Source of the DNA: Intoshia linei
Taxonomy: Eukaryota; Orthonectida; Rhopaluridae
DNA: 64,000 nucleotides
Direction: 5' to 3'
NCBI GenBank assembly: GCA_001642005.1
Contig: LWCA01000013.1
Location: 23,582-87,581 of the forward strand
Of this stretch, positions 1-13,093 are shown piece after piece. Position 1 is the first letter of the stretch, and every line of letters begins with the position of its first letter. The position numbers were made by a program, and so were the translations under genes. The notes beneath the pieces are model-generated. The model saw only the letters and a list, made by a program, of their open reading frames with translations. It made no database searches and was not told where the DNA came from.

Positions 1-1636
1 CCACAAAATTATAGGTTTTAGTACATTATACAATTTTTCATTAAATACACAATGTACTTAAATTATTGCAATACATTATAATATTAAAATTTAAATAACA
101 CCAAATTGTATGAAAAATATTTTAATAAGCTATGACAGAGTTTCCCAAATGCCAGTCCGCGAGACAGGTACTGGTCAGTGAAATAATTTTTACTAATTAG
201 AAGTCAATTTATTACATTTTTCATCAAATTTTTTTAAGGTTTGCTAGTAATTTCGCCTTAATAGTCCGCAATAAATTATATAACTTATTACCGGCCCGCC
301 GAGAAAAAAGTGTGAAAACCCCTGTGATATGGTTTATTATGGCAGTTATTAATTCCAAATTTCAAAAGTTTTTATAGACTAAACCAGAAGTTGGGAAAAT
401 GCGGTCTTTGAACAATTTAAATTATTTTTCATTTAAAATTATTTTATTTATTATATTTATTTTTAATAAAATAAGTTTTTTTCCTTAAAGTTTTGCAAAA
501 TTTTGATTTTTCTCATAAGATATTACTAAAGTGAATAAAATATGCTAAAAATTTATCATTATCCCCAATTATCTAAAATGTTCATATTGCCCCTTGCCAG
601 TCACCCCATGAGAAGAACTATTGTATTTGATTACATTTGATTTAGAAAAATGCTGCCTTATTAAATTTTTTGTGGACGTTAATGCTGCCTTCGAACAGTA
701 AATGCTTCCAACCTCTGCTATATATCATTTACGGACCGGATCAAACCCCATGTCACTGGTTTAGAAATTCTCAACCTATCAACTAAACCCTGAAATTAAA
801 TTTATCAATATTTTTGCAATTACAATTATATTTACTTCATTTTTTAACAAAATTAAATTATTTATAATCTGAAATCTGGATATGGCTGTATGAGCTGTGA
901 TTATTTTTTTAATTCTACGACTCTTTTCATTTAAATCAAGTGGTAATTTAGACTTTTACCATGAAGAAGTTAAGACGTTAAGATTTTTTATAACCTAAAT
1001 CACCAACCCTAAAGCGAAAAATCTAGTTTTACCAATCCTAAAAAAAAAATCCAGTTTTACCAAACTTTTAGGGAAAATTCTACCTAATCAACCCTAAAAA
1101 GAAAAATCCAGTTTTACCAACTTTTTAGGAAAAATATTACAAAGTATTTTGTAAATTTACATTTTAAATTTAATTTAAAATGTTTAAAAGAGGCGTTCCC
1201 AAATATTTTTAGTTTTAGTTCTTATTTTTAACAAGTTTTTTAGTTTTGTTTATTTTAATAATACATTACTCTTGACGTACACCAGGGGTCGGCAACCTTT
1301 CGAATCTCATGGGTACTTTTTTATATAAAAAAATTCTACTGCCCCAGTTTTTGAAAATTTACACGATACATTTCAATTTTAATTTAAGACAAACGGTTTT
1401 AGTATTATATTCGCAAAATAAATTCAGTATTAAAATGATTATAATGAGCCAATGTAGTAGAAAATGCTTAAAACAGTATTTAAAAGTTGAAAAATAAATA
1501 ATTTACATATTTACTCAAAGGGCCTCAAAATTATTATGTGGGCCAGTGGTTGCCAGTGATTTTCACAAATAAAATTAATATATTATTAATTAATCAATAA
1601 ATATGACAATAAAATTATTAAAAAATATTAAAAAAC
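1..1636. repeat. repeat-rich non-coding stretch at left edge
   Basis: No gene is visible here. About 126-335 is a copy of a hAT-like short element whose ends resemble CAGGGGTTCCCAC and which carries a GGACCGG-like core. About 560-745 is an inverted partial copy of the element seen at 46717 and 57072 (GGAAGCATTTACTTTTC motif). About 1000-1140 holds a few units of an ACCAACCCTAAAA-type minisatellite. 1283-1557 is a copy of a 0.3-kb hAT-like element starting CAGGGGTCGGCAACC. The stretch lies downstream of the last visible NCAPD2 exon, so it may be an intron of that gene. Confidence 0.7.
1283..1557 (+). mobile_element. hAT-like short non-autonomous element, family A copy 1
   Basis: The copy begins CAGGGGTCGGCAACC, a typical hAT terminal inverted repeat, and ends in a decayed counterpart (GGCCAGTGGTTGCCAG). 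Its interior closely matches the copies at 26735-27034 and 63337-63499. No clear target-site duplication remains. It does not encode a transposase. Confidence 0.75.
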
Positions 1637-4600
1637 CTTTTTAGATAATTCTTGAAAAAAAAAATAAGCCATTCCAGAGATATCCTTATTATCATCAATA
1701 ATGCACATTGCAACTTCACTAATCTGTCCTTTAATTTTGATCATATCATTCAAAATAAGCCTCGTAATAATCATTAAAGCATGATACCTTACTTCAAAAG
1801 AAGAATCACGAAGTCTATAATAAATATGAGGAGTATAAGGATCAATAAGATTTGGATATTGTAAACACAAATCATCGATAGCAATAATGATATTAATTTT
1901 AATATTAGCATGTTTAGATTTTTCAAGAATAGTAAACAACAAATTTAAATTATCCTGACAATAATTGCAACTCGTGAGCATAAATTTAGTTAAAGCCAAG
2001 GTGGCATTTGATTGTAGAATAATATTAGGTAAAATGGTGGTATTTGAACAAATATACTTTACTAGATCGGAAAAGAAACTGAGCAAATGAGTATCAGATA
2101 ATAATTCATCATCAGTAACACTACGGATAAGTTCATATTCCTCATCGTCTGCGAAAGCTCCACCGAGACCCATTTCATCTCCAAAAGTTTTGTCTGGGTC
2201 AATAGTTTTATCCTTACTACAATTATTTTCTCGAGTACATCTACGTTTCTTAAGTTCAGAAAATATGTCTTCATGTAAATAAGATAATTGGCAAACAGAA
2301 ACATGACCAGCAATGTGGATAGTTCTGGACAAAACGACTAGATTAATGTTTTTTACAATATAGTCAATTTTTTTAGGTGTTTCAGAAATTTCTTTAGGTT
2401 CAAGTTCATTACACTCTTCACTGTTTAAATTCACTTTCTTTTCATTGTGGGTATTTAAATCAACACTTTTACCGCACATTTTATTGACAAGCTTCTGTAA
2501 AATATTTTCCCATCTCAAATCAGGTTTTTCAGAGTATTTATAAACCAAAACTACTGCCGCGCGAGTAAATGAATTGTAATTTTCAATTTCAATGTCATCA
2601 ATTTTGTCGCATGTTATATTTTCAATTAAATTAAAAATTTCGTGATCAAATGGAAATCTGGTAATATTTTTATTAGTTTTGGAAAGATTGCAAATTGTCA
2701 GACACGTTTGAGCAGCTAAATTGACATCATTGGAAGCATTATCGATAGACAAACCTACATGCATCATAATGTCTAAATTATTAGCAAGAATGTCCATGTT
2801 ATGAGAAATCATTCCCAAAATTATCATAGCTTTGACAGAAGAGTTGTACACGTTATCATTGTTTTTAGAATTAACCATAATGTAAATTTTCCATAGTTGT
2901 TTAATGACCTGATCGTCGATATCCTCCGAATCCACCAATTTTTCTACAATCAAAGACAACGCCGTGTACTCGCCCAAATTTGCATTGTCCAGTAAAGAAA
3001 TTAACCGTTTGGCCACAAATTCAGATCTTTGAACATGGTTCATTTGTTCGCTAGGTAAATTTATAGCTCTAAATGTATCCAAAGTAGACATTTTAACGTT
3101 ACCGTCATCAGACATTATCAATGATTGATATTGTCTTAATAATTTTTCAATACCCTGTAAACCAACATCATGGGCAATTACCAAAAACCTCAAAGATTCA
3201 ACAACCAAACTGGCAACCGTGCTAGACAACATTTCGTTGATGATGGGAATAATATTAACAATACATTTTTTAAAAAAAATGGAACCCTCCATAAATTCTA
3301 CAAGGGATTTCTGTTTAGTCATGGCTTCTTCAGAATGTTCCTGTTCTTGATCCACGTTATTTAAATGTGAGTTGATTACATCAGAGTTCTGTTCAGTTTT
3401 ATAGTCAATTTCGCCATTTTTTTCAATATTATCAATGTCTATTACCGCTGCATTCAAAATTTCCTCCAAATTTATCAGTTCATTTTCCAATGTTTCGACT
3501 TCTTCGTCTGAACCGTCAGAGTGATTGATATTCATGTCCTTTAACATTTCTTTGTATTTATTTTTTTCTTCCAAACATTTATTACTCAATTCTTCAAAAT
3601 TTAAACTAATAGAAATACAATTTTTTTTCAATATGTCACCAAAAAGAGACAACACCATTTTCCTTACATTTGTAGATTTATCATACAAACGTCCAATCAA
3701 CAAAGGCAACAACGTCTTTTGTCTCGAATGAGGTAAAGCATCATGTGCAATAACATTTTGCCAAATCGACACTACCTTTGACCTCACAAAAGCGTTTGTG
3801 TCATGAACATGTTCCTCCAACACAAAAAAACACTTTTCCAAAATTTTATTACATCCATCAACACTTTTGCCCTTGTTTACAATTTTTGGAATGTAATCGA
3901 AAACTAAAAAACCTATAGCCGTCAAAACTGCGATTCTTACTGTATAATATTCAACACACCTCAATTGAAACAAAATCGGCAATTGCTTAAACATTACTGC
4001 TGGGTTTCTCATTGTAACTTCAACAATAAAAGTAGGGATACCTTTTGGTTGCATAATTCTCTGTGTCGCCTGGTTTGCTTGGTCTAAGTTAGCTTCTTCG
4101 GTAGAGCTAAAAATGTTTACCAGTTCTTGCATCATTGTATCGATAAAAAGTGTCAATTTAAGTTCCACGTTAAACATTGTCACAACATCCGCTATTGTAC
4201 CACCCACGTCATCTAAATGTTTCAATAGTTGAATCAATTTTAAAGCAGAGGTTAAAATATGATGATTGTACTGTTTGACACAAATTCCTATTATTTGGAA
4301 AAGTAATGAAGGGCTCGATTTGTTTTTCCATTTGTGCATATTTTCAATCAAAATGTAACAAGATTCCGTTATTACGTTAATCAAATCTTCGTCTACTATT
4401 GGAGGGGACCAAAGGCGTTTTATCGGCATTTTTAATATATTTAGTATTGTTTCAAAGCAAGACATTCTTAAACTTTCCATATCTTCAGAAAATTCCGTCA
4501 ATTGTATATTTTTTTCACTGTCCAATTGTCTTCTTTTGTTTTTCTAAATTTATAAATTGCAATGTTTACACACAAATATAAATCTATATATAATAAAATT

Positions 4601-7600
4601 TGCTAAAAATGTCCGTCTAATTATAACCATTTATTTAAAAAAGGGAGAGTCCCAGAAACTTTGAAAAACACAAATTCTTTATCAGTTTTTTCTGATGTAG
4701 GAAATAAGATAAACTTGACTGTCAGAAATTTGTACCTTCAGAGTCAAAAAATCCATTATTTTATTTTTAAAAAAATTAAGAACTAAGATTTTCTGAATTT
4801 TAAAATACTCAAATTATAATACATCTAATAGTTTGCCAAGGTTAATGTAGTCTCATCAATTTATATCTTTAGTCAATGTCCCAAATTACCCATTATTATA
4901 AAAAATTTCAATTTGTCAAATTTTTCAAATTTGATAATTTGGTAAATTTTTTGTGATAACTGAATATAACTGTACCAACCATAAATTTGTTTAAAACTCT
5001 AAGACTATTATCATTTTTAAAAAAAGGGTAATCTATGGTTCTGATCGTGAAAATAAACTTTTTTGAGGTTTTTTCCATTTATGATAATGCTAATGATTTT
5101 AAAACTTATCACACAATGTATATTGTATAAAATAATAAGACGTTTTTTATTTTAAAAAAAAAGGGTAATCTGGGTTTTGATCGTTAAGATATATATTTTA
5201 TCACAATGGTGATAATTTTTTAAAAAAATGATAATTGAGGTTTTTGAACTAAAAGGGTTCAATTTACAAAAATTAAATTGACAATAAAACATCACCATCG
5301 AAAAACTGTATTAAAAATGTAGTTTTAAAACTCTACGCCTATTAATTTCTTACATAAATGGTAACAAACAGACAAAAAAATGGGACATAGGGTTTTAACT
5401 AAATGCTAACTTATATAAAACTCTTTATTTGTGTGTCTGTTATCTTTATTTCAATAACTAAGTCTTAGAATTTTTAAAATTCCACATTTCCATTATAGTT
5501 TTCACCGAGCGTGAAAATAAGATAAATGTATGACTTCAACCCTTTCGTTGCTATCATCATTTTTTTAAATACACTGTTTTATTGGTATTTTTTGTTTACA
5601 AGTTCACCCAATGATTTGATCATAAAATGTACGCGTGTTAAGTGACGATGTAAACCAGGTAAAGAAAAATTTTTATAATTCATCATTTTACCCCAAATAG
5701 AGCATTTTGCTTTTTCGTTTTCTCATTTAAAATAGTCCTATAAATTTTCGTACAACATAACCGTTATCTTAAAAATAAACAATCTGATACCAAATTAATA
5801 AATTAAAACTGAATTCAATCACCGTAAAATTTAATGTTGTTTTTTATTGTAATAACTGAAATTACTTAGTTTTTACACGCTTAAATTTATTAGCAACAAT
5901 TAAAAATGATTATTCTTTGAAGATTTTATTTTTGTATCATATAGCAAGTTACCTATTAGAAAATTTTCAAATATAATTTTAAATTTATGAATATTTAAAT
6001 TTCTCGATAATTCTCGAGATCAAGCACTAGTTACAATTGATAAACAAGTTATAGCCGCTATGGCTTCCAGTCATATAATTCCATTTTCCGTAGTTGAGGA
6101 TCCCATATTCCAGTGGACATATCCATATAATAGGTTCAGAATCACTTATGTTAAATTAACAAACAATTAATGTAATTTTAAAAAACATATCAATAAATAT
6201 TGATATAATTCAAAAAAATGACTCAAATTTAATTCATTTGATTAATGCATATAAAACTATTAGAGACTCTTGGTTAAAAGATTTACCTGGAGTGTTAGAT
6301 ACTGATACAATTAATAAATTAAAAGAAATTTGAAATTACAGATGGAATATAATCACTACAAGTAATTTAGGAAAAATTTTATCTCATTTATCATTTTCTT
6401 CCCAATTTATCGGAATATGCTCACATCCAATAAAAGTACTAAATATTGTTTCAAGAGTTGGCCCCATAAAATATTACCTGAAAGTAAAATTACAATGCTC
6501 GAGGAAGAGTTTAATGAAATTTTGAATTTAAATACATTTGAAATAAAAATTGATATTGATTGTTTTCTTATTCATACTATACTGAAAAATGTTTTAATGA
6601 AATTAACAGTAAGCGAAACGGCTGTAGAAAGATGTTTTTCGCAACACAGAAATATTCACTCAAATGTTAGAAGTAGCCTATTTGAATCAACACTGGATGA
6701 TTCTTTATACATAAGATATAATTGGAAGAATATATTATAAATTATAATGTTAATATTTAATTTATTTTTGTCTGCCAAAGAAAAAAAACTTACGAAGTAA
6801 TGGACACATTTTGAAAAATAGAATTAATTTACAAAATTAATAAAAAATTACTTATACTAATGTTTAAGGGGTAAACTCAATGGGTATTATTCCTAGATTT
6901 TCTTTTGATTAACGACACATTATTTACTAACAAAAAGTTTAAGTACATATAATTAACACTTATTAATAAACCTATAATTTTTTTCAAAATGTTGTGCTGG
7001 AAAAACAGCCTTGCTGTACCGGTACAGCAACCGTTATTGCTGTTACCAGCCAACGTCGCTGGTACCAGCAATTCCACACAGCCCTGATGATAATGCTCAT
7101 GATTTTAAAAACAATACAAGAATTTATGATTTATAAAATTTTAAACATTTTTTCATTTAAAAAAAAGAGTAGTTTAAATTTTTGGTTTTGACCATGAATG
7201 TGTAAGTTTCTGATATTGAGATTTACGAAAATATTAATAATTTTAAAACGCGTCCAGAATATGTTTTTAAAAATTCTAGGTCTGATTTTATTCATTTAAA
7301 AAAAGAGTTATTAGGGTTTTTGACTCTGAAGGAGTCATTTTTCATTTCTGAAAATGAAATTAGTGATAAAACATCTCGAAAATCTGTTTAAAAATTTAAT
7401 TTTTTAATTCTACGACTCTTAGTTTATTAATTAAACAAATATACACACACATTACGTTTTATATAAGTAAATGTATACTAAAATTAATGGTTTATAAATT
7501 TTTAAAAAGTCTACTAAAAATTGTAGGTTTAATAATGGTTCCTTGGAATTTTAAGTTTAAAAACCAGTGACCTAAAACAGCTCTAATAAAAATGGTATAA

Positions 7601-8668
7601 ATTTATCTAATTTTTCAGTTTCTCAAAAGTGACATAAAAGGTACTATTTCATGTACTAATAGAATCTAATAGTGAGATAAATGAATAATATGAATACCCT
7701 CGTAACAAAGCACGCTGTCATATTCATCTTGGTAAGATTAGCTTCATATTCTTCCAATAGCATGCACAACTCAAAACAAGACATGGTTAAAGCATTTAAC
7801 ATGCCACTCTTTTCACTTAAATCAGGTTCCGATATGCAATTTTTTAGTTTTTCCGTCATTAAATTTGCACCATCCAAAAATACTCCTAAAAAGTAAATTT
7901 TTTCTTTACAATCAATATCCTTGATATGCACAAGAATACTAAAATACAAGTCAGAATGGTTGATTATTGCTAGACATGGATCTACGTGTAAGGATCTTTC
8001 AAATTCTAAAAATATTTTATTAAATTATATTTTAGATTACAAAAATGGACAAATAGAAACAAAGTCGGATCTATGAAAAAAACCGAAACAAAAAAAAAAT
8101 ACAATTTTTAATGTTTATCAATTTAATTATATGTCGTTAACACCAAAAGTCGAATCTATCTAGGCGAAGCCACACAAAAGTGAAAAATATGCCTCTAAAC
8201 AAATTTTCCTAAAAGGTGCATAATGTCATATAATATGACATATATGATATACCCTAGTCACATTTCCAAGGGTCTTAACTCGATATTTTAAATTTAGCAC
8301 AGAAAATAGTTAATATTCAAAAACATAATTTTTAAATTCTCAATTTGGAAAAATGATGCTTCCCTTTTACAAAAATTATGTCTAGTTCCCGAAAGAGTTT
8401 AATTTTAGTTTAATAACAATTCCAGTATAACCTATAAACTATTTAAATCAACCAGCCATAATACATTATTATAAATATTACTTTTAAATAAACAAATACA
8501 AAAATTATCTCAAGAAATTTTTTTAAATAAACCTTTAACTTTAACAGAAATTTTCTTTTTTTCAATTAATTTATTTTTATTTTTATTAGATTTGATCATT
8601 TCATCAATAGATATTGGAATGGTGAAAATTTCATGGTTAAATAATGATATAGAATTATGTATAGACAT
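1637..8668 (-). CDS. NCAPD2: condensin complex subunit 1 (CAP-D2), 3' end missing
   Basis: HEAT-repeat subunit of condensin I, which shapes mitotic chromosomes with the SMC2-SMC4 ATPase. Exons on the minus strand are 8668-8533, 8005-7698 and 4543-1637; the phases agree and give 1117 residues. The ATG at 8668 opens an N-terminus that aligns with vertebrate CAP-D2. The second exon holds the conserved stretch SGMLNALTMSCFELC. The long third exon starts KNKRRQLDSEK and carries HEAT repeats (FVRSKVVSIWQNV), an acidic insert near residues 490-540, and DEMGLGGAFADDEEYELI near residue 930. The frame reaches FFQELSKK and then a GT donor, where the family continues for roughly 280 residues. The remaining exon or exons are therefore off the left edge or unrecognised. 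Intron 2 is 3.15 kb and contains an antisense hAT relic and two hairpins. Intron 1 contains a family-G repeat. The identity is secure; the 3' end is open. Confidence 0.92.
4600..5460. repeat. family D interspersed repeat in NCAPD2 intron 2
   Basis: AT-rich degenerate repeat with recurring modules: an 'AAAAAGGGTAATCTGGGTTTT' -like phrase (here mutated), a 'TTTATGATAATGCTAATGA' module, and ends reading ACTTATATAAAA next to a GTGTGTCTG tract. Related copies lie near 7090, 10840, 14255, 20588, 39430, 57755 and 60598. No coding potential was seen. Class unknown; boundaries are approximate. Confidence 0.55.
6016..6740 (+). pseudogene. hAT transposase relic, antisense in NCAPD2 intron 2
   Basis: Two recognisable parts survive. 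At 6019-6160 the frame reads DQALVTIDKQVIAAM followed by IIPFSVVEDPIFQ, the conserved 'PFSVVE' block of hAT transposases. At 6417-6740 an open frame of 107 residues ends in the C-terminal dimerisation motif (SETAVERCFSQHRNI and a following DDSLYIRYNW). The central catalytic part is deleted or scrambled and stop codons separate the two blocks. It lies on the strand opposite the host gene. Confidence 0.85.
7011..7072. repeat. two adjacent GC-rich hairpins
   Basis: 7011-7030 is a perfect 20-bp palindrome (TTGCTGTACC followed by its reverse complement). 7037-7072 holds a second inverted repeat with arms TTGCTGTTACCAGC and GCTGGTACCAGCAA around a 7-nt loop, with one mismatch. Both share the GCTG...TACC words. 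They stand out as a small GC-rich island in AT-rich DNA within NCAPD2 intron 2. They could be the end of a decayed transposon or a structured element; no function is assigned. Confidence 0.8.
7090..7470. repeat. family D interspersed repeat copy 2
   Basis: Shares the modules of the family (GATAATGCTCATGATTTTAA, TTTTTGACTCTGAAGG, then ACACACACATTACGTTTTAT and ATATAAGTAA at the end). It lies in NCAPD2 intron 2, just downstream of the hairpins. Non-coding; boundaries approximate. Confidence 0.55.
8165..8400. repeat. family G repeat copy 1, in NCAPD2 intron 1
   Basis: About 230 bp. The recognisable core is an ATTTTAAATTTA-GCACA-AAAATAG phrase followed by a TTTTACAAAAATTATG-like segment. Copies with the same order of motifs lie at 40305-40510, 53490-53685 and 55795-55975, each inside or close to a gene. 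No coding potential or terminal repeats are visible. Confidence 0.6.
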
Positions 8669-10839
8669 TTTTTAATATAATAAATGACTCCGGTAAAAAT
8701 ATAATTTAAAGTTAATATGCGCGCAAGTTTCCCAAGCAATAGTTAAGTTTTAAAATAATGTTATTGTAGATTTTTTTTAAATGTTTATAAAAATTTATAT
8801 TTAACCAACCAATTCTGAAAATTCACCATTCTGAAACTTAATTGCTCAATAAATGAAATAGCTTTTTAAATATTGGGTGTACTTTGTTTCTATTATATTT
8901 ATACAGCAAGCTCCTAACTTGTGACTCCCGAGCACGAATTTTCAACATCTCAACACAATCTAAACAAGAACTTGGAAAAGTGTTGCAGATTTCTAGTTTA
9001 TATCAATTTCATATGTATCGTATTAAAGTTGGAATCGCGCCTACTAATACTCCTGTCAGTTGTCAAAACATTATGAATTATTTTTGGTCGAATAGTGACT
9101 GAAAAATAGATTAATGTTTCAACTCTATTTAATAATACACATAGGACTGATAGTCCTAATTGAAGCGTATCAGACTTTCAAATTTCTTATTTACTTACCT
9201 GATGGAAGAAAGGTGTATAATACACCTGATATCTTTGATATAAATGTACAATTTGTTAATTATTGCAACTCTTTATTCAATAACAGTATCGATTATAAAA
9301 AGATTATAAACTAAACCTGAATAATCTAAAAAACCATTTAATTTATAAATATTCAATCGTATATTATCAATTTATTATTTATCTTTTAACTGTCTTATGG
9401 GTGTAAATTTTTTAAATTAAATGTGATATTTGTGAGATGTGTGAGGTATGAGAAAAATAGATTTATTAATCGATTCGTCATCTAAAGCTGTCATAAAATC
9501 CAATAATAAATGATGTATCGTGTATATGTGTAAATTATTAATATAGTACCAGTTTGCTCTAATTTAAATTTATTTTACATGATTAATTATTCATATTTCT
9601 GCAATAATTATGTCAAATATTAAATTTGAATGGACTTGAAAAGTTAATTTTAATAAGAATTCTCGAGAGTACCAAAAATACAATATTTGAACCGTATGCC
9701 GCTTACGCATATGCAGCTCAAACCTACATTTCTAACCTAAATTTAATTTTTAACTGTAATATTGTCCATTTGTGGAATTACATGTCAAAGGTTGAATTTT
9801 CTAAGAGACTTGCAACCGTGACTCGTCGAAAAAATATTTTGTAACTATTGACGGATTGTAAAAAAATGCCAGATAAAAGGAAAACTTTTTTATTTACATA
9901 TTGATATTATTCTTTTACTGAATGCTAGTTACTTGCTTGAATGTTATATTATAGACATAATATTTATAATATAAAAGGGGTAATTTGTAGTTATGTCATA
10001 AAGGTGTTAATTTTTGAATTTAAAATTTATCTTACTTTTTGGTCCGGAAAAAAATTGACTCAAAATTTTTCTTTATGAATTATCTTCGATTGACAGTTTT
10101 CTCAATAAATTGTTCCACAGAGACACATTTTTAGCAATTTTTATTTTATACAGTACTAGCTCGATTGTTATGTATTTCGTACAAACAACAGCCAGCTCTG
10201 CCGAAGCTGACTTTTTATTCTACTTAAAAAATAAATTTAGTAAGAAAATTAAAATTAGTACTAACTTAAAAATGCCAGTATTCACTATTCACTATTATCA
10301 ATCCTTTAAAGGAGGGGTTCCCAAACTTATTTAACCATGAATCCATCATTTTATATTACCTTTTAATTTAAAGTGAATTTTTCTCAATTTAATGTTATTG
10401 TGTAAAGAATTTTAAAAACAATTTTGATATACCATTTTTTCAATTTATTCCAGAGAATGACTGCACAATCTTAAAAATTGTCATAAATAATTTAAATTCC
10501 AAAAATAGATAAAACATAAAATTGAATTAGCGATCATTTTTTTGACTATGATGATATATATTCAGTATCAGCTATCGATAAGTATAAAAAAATTTTGTAT
10601 CAATTTATAATTAATTAAAAATTTTTACAATTATAATTGTAATAATATTTAACGGACAAGCACTTAAAAACATATTTCAGGTAAATTTTACCAAAATTGT
10701 AATAAATTTAAAAATGATAATAACAAAGTTGTACTTAAAACGATTTTAAACTTTTTTAAAATAAGATTCATAATGTATTTCAAATTTTGAAAATAATAAA
10801 ATTGCGTAGCAATGAAAAAAAAACAGAAGGAATCAATTT

Positions 10840-11765
10840 ATGATATTTCCACCCATATATCTTTATTGGAAATGTGTAGACGTTCAATGCACATGTTTTT
10901 TGAAATTTTAAGATGAATATTTACTTTTTCATTTTTAATTTTATTAAAATTTAATCCATTATTTGAAAAATATTGATTGATAATATATTAAAAGTTATTT
11001 TTCACCGGGAATGCGTAGATTTCTGAATTTGAAATTTTCTGCTAACATCAACTATAATAAACTGTATCAGAATAATCTCTTTATTTATTGTAGGACTGTT
11101 AATTGAATTAATTTTCAAATTGTTTATTTTACAAAATGTTAATAAAATAGTTTCAAAATAAAAAAAATTAATAATAAACTGATTTTTTGACCGTGAAGGC
11201 GTCAAGTTGTCAGATTGAAATTTTTTTGGGAGTTAACTAGATATAGCTGCATCAACTGTACATTTTTTTTTAATTTCTAAGATTATTTTTATTTTTTAAA
11301 AAAAAATAAGTCTTGGTTTTGATGGTGAAAATGAAAATTTTTGAGGTTGCCATTTATGATAATGTTCATGATATTAAAAACTATCCAGAATTTATGTTTA
11401 ATAAAATTTTAATACATTTTTCATTTTTTAAACATGGCACAATTTGAAGTTTTAACCGTGAAGGTGTGCGTTTCCGAGGCTGAAATTTACTACAATGTTA
11501 ATGATTTTAAAACGCGTTCCCGAATGTACGCTTTATTAAATTTTTGGGCTGATTTTATTTTTAAACAAAATGGCAAACTGGGTTTTTGACTCTAAAGGAC
11601 TCAAATTCGGAAACTGAAAAATAGATATCAACATTACCTGCGAAAAACTGTATTAAAAATATGGTTTTACAATACAAATAAACAAATACATTCTACAACT
11701 GTTAATTTTTTAAATATACACACGTACTGTAGCACACACACAGACATTCAATTATATATAAGTAA
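10840..11765. repeat. family D interspersed repeat, long copy
   Basis: One of the longest copies of the family. It begins near AATCAATTTATGATATTTCC and ends at an ACACACACAGACATTC tract next to ATTATATATAAGTAA. The copy at 60598-61385 matches its order of modules from end to end, which suggests a single repeat of about 0.8-0.9 kb. No open frame of note. Confidence 0.6.
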
Positions 11766-12799
11766 TGGATTCTTTCACTCTAACAATACATTGCTCAACT
11801 AAATGTTCGCCCATTTAAACCCTATCAAATTATTTTTATCTAAAGTAAAAGTCAAATCCTTCGTATATTTTATTATTCACTTTGTAAACATTTCAAAATT
11901 ATTAGTTGACCATTGAATAGTTGTATTCATGTCAAATTTAGAAATATTTTTAAATTTTAATTGTTCGTATTTGACTTTTGTCACGTTTTACATAATTATT
12001 TAAAATTTCACAATTTAGCTATTAAATATCAAAGAAAACGTTACAAATTAAATATTGAATACAGTGCTGTTTAGTTAATTTGTAAGTGCTAAAAGTGAAT
12101 ATGGAATACCGTACTAATCAGTATTTTATTATATCATCTAACATGGGATTACAATATTCCCACACTTTTTTTATTGCGGACCGGTATTAATGATAAAATC
12201 TCGAGCAATTAATGCGAAATTATTAGTCAACAAAATTTAATAAAAACGTAATAAATTGACTTGTAAATTACAAGTCAACAGTTAACAAGTTGTCAACTGA
12301 TGTAATTACAAGTTGTAATTAGTAAAAATAGTTTCAAATTTTTTTCACGCACCAATACTGGTTTGCGTAAAGGATTTTTCAAAATTTAGGAAACGCTTAG
12401 ATTGTAAGCCTTAGATGCTAACATTTTATATCTATTTTTCTAAGTTATGAATAATGTATGTATCACTTTTTTTCGCGTTCCAATAGTTTTTGAACGGTAA
12501 AAAGTAATTGAGTTTGAAAAATTTGAAAAATTTGAAAGTTTGTAAAGGAAAGGGTAGTTACAGTTAAAAATGTGTACTATGCAGTGCATATATGATATAT
12601 ACATGTATTGTATATTATAGTGTATCAATTAATGGTACCGTATTTAGGGCGGATACAAGTGAGTGCAGAAGGTTCAGTTACACTGCTAAATTTTTAAAAC
12701 AAAAATTTTTTCTTATTAATTATTTCAAAACGAGTCATTTTAAATATTTGAAAGAAGTCGCGGAAAAATATTAATTATTTATACCATGCATATCATTAG

Positions 12800-13093
12800 A
12801 TGAAGATATCAAAGCAGAATATACTAGATGGAAGAAAAAAAAATGATTCAAAGACCACTATCATACAATTAATCGAAAGCTGCAATTCTAATTTGTTCCC
12901 AAATATTCATCAACTTTTAATCATTTTTGCAAAAGTGCCAATCATCACATGTGAATGTCAACGCTCCATTAACATTTTCAAAAGATTGAAAACCTTTTTA
13001 AGATAAACAATGACTGGTAATCGTCTATCTGCACTGGCTTTCATGAATTGCCAATATGACTATAATTTTGATATTGAAAGTTTGGTTAAGTAA
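12800..13093 (+). pseudogene. hAT transposase C-terminal relic
   Basis: One frame reads NLFPNIHQLLIIFAKVPI, then TCECQRSINIFKRLKTFLR, then (after one in-frame TAA) TMTGNRLSALAFMN. This is the C-terminal dimerisation region of the hAT subgroup with an 'LYPNI...TTCECERSFS' signature. The N-terminal and catalytic parts are absent. A GC-rich tail with CGCTCGCTTCGCTCGC at 13230-13250 and a terminal CACCCCTG near 13282 probably mark the 3' end of the element. Confidence 0.85.

Noticed and set aside
8884-9314. Two plus-strand frames just upstream of NCAPD2, the second (9114-9314) with an ATG and a signal-peptide-like start (MFQLYLIIHIGLIVLIEAYQ)
   Set aside because: Short, no recognisable domain and no splice logic joining them. 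The second could be a small secreted protein, but nothing supports it beyond a hydrophobic start.
9626-9844. 72-residue plus-strand frame
   Set aside because: No ATG at the start, no family resemblance, and length compatible with chance in this composition.
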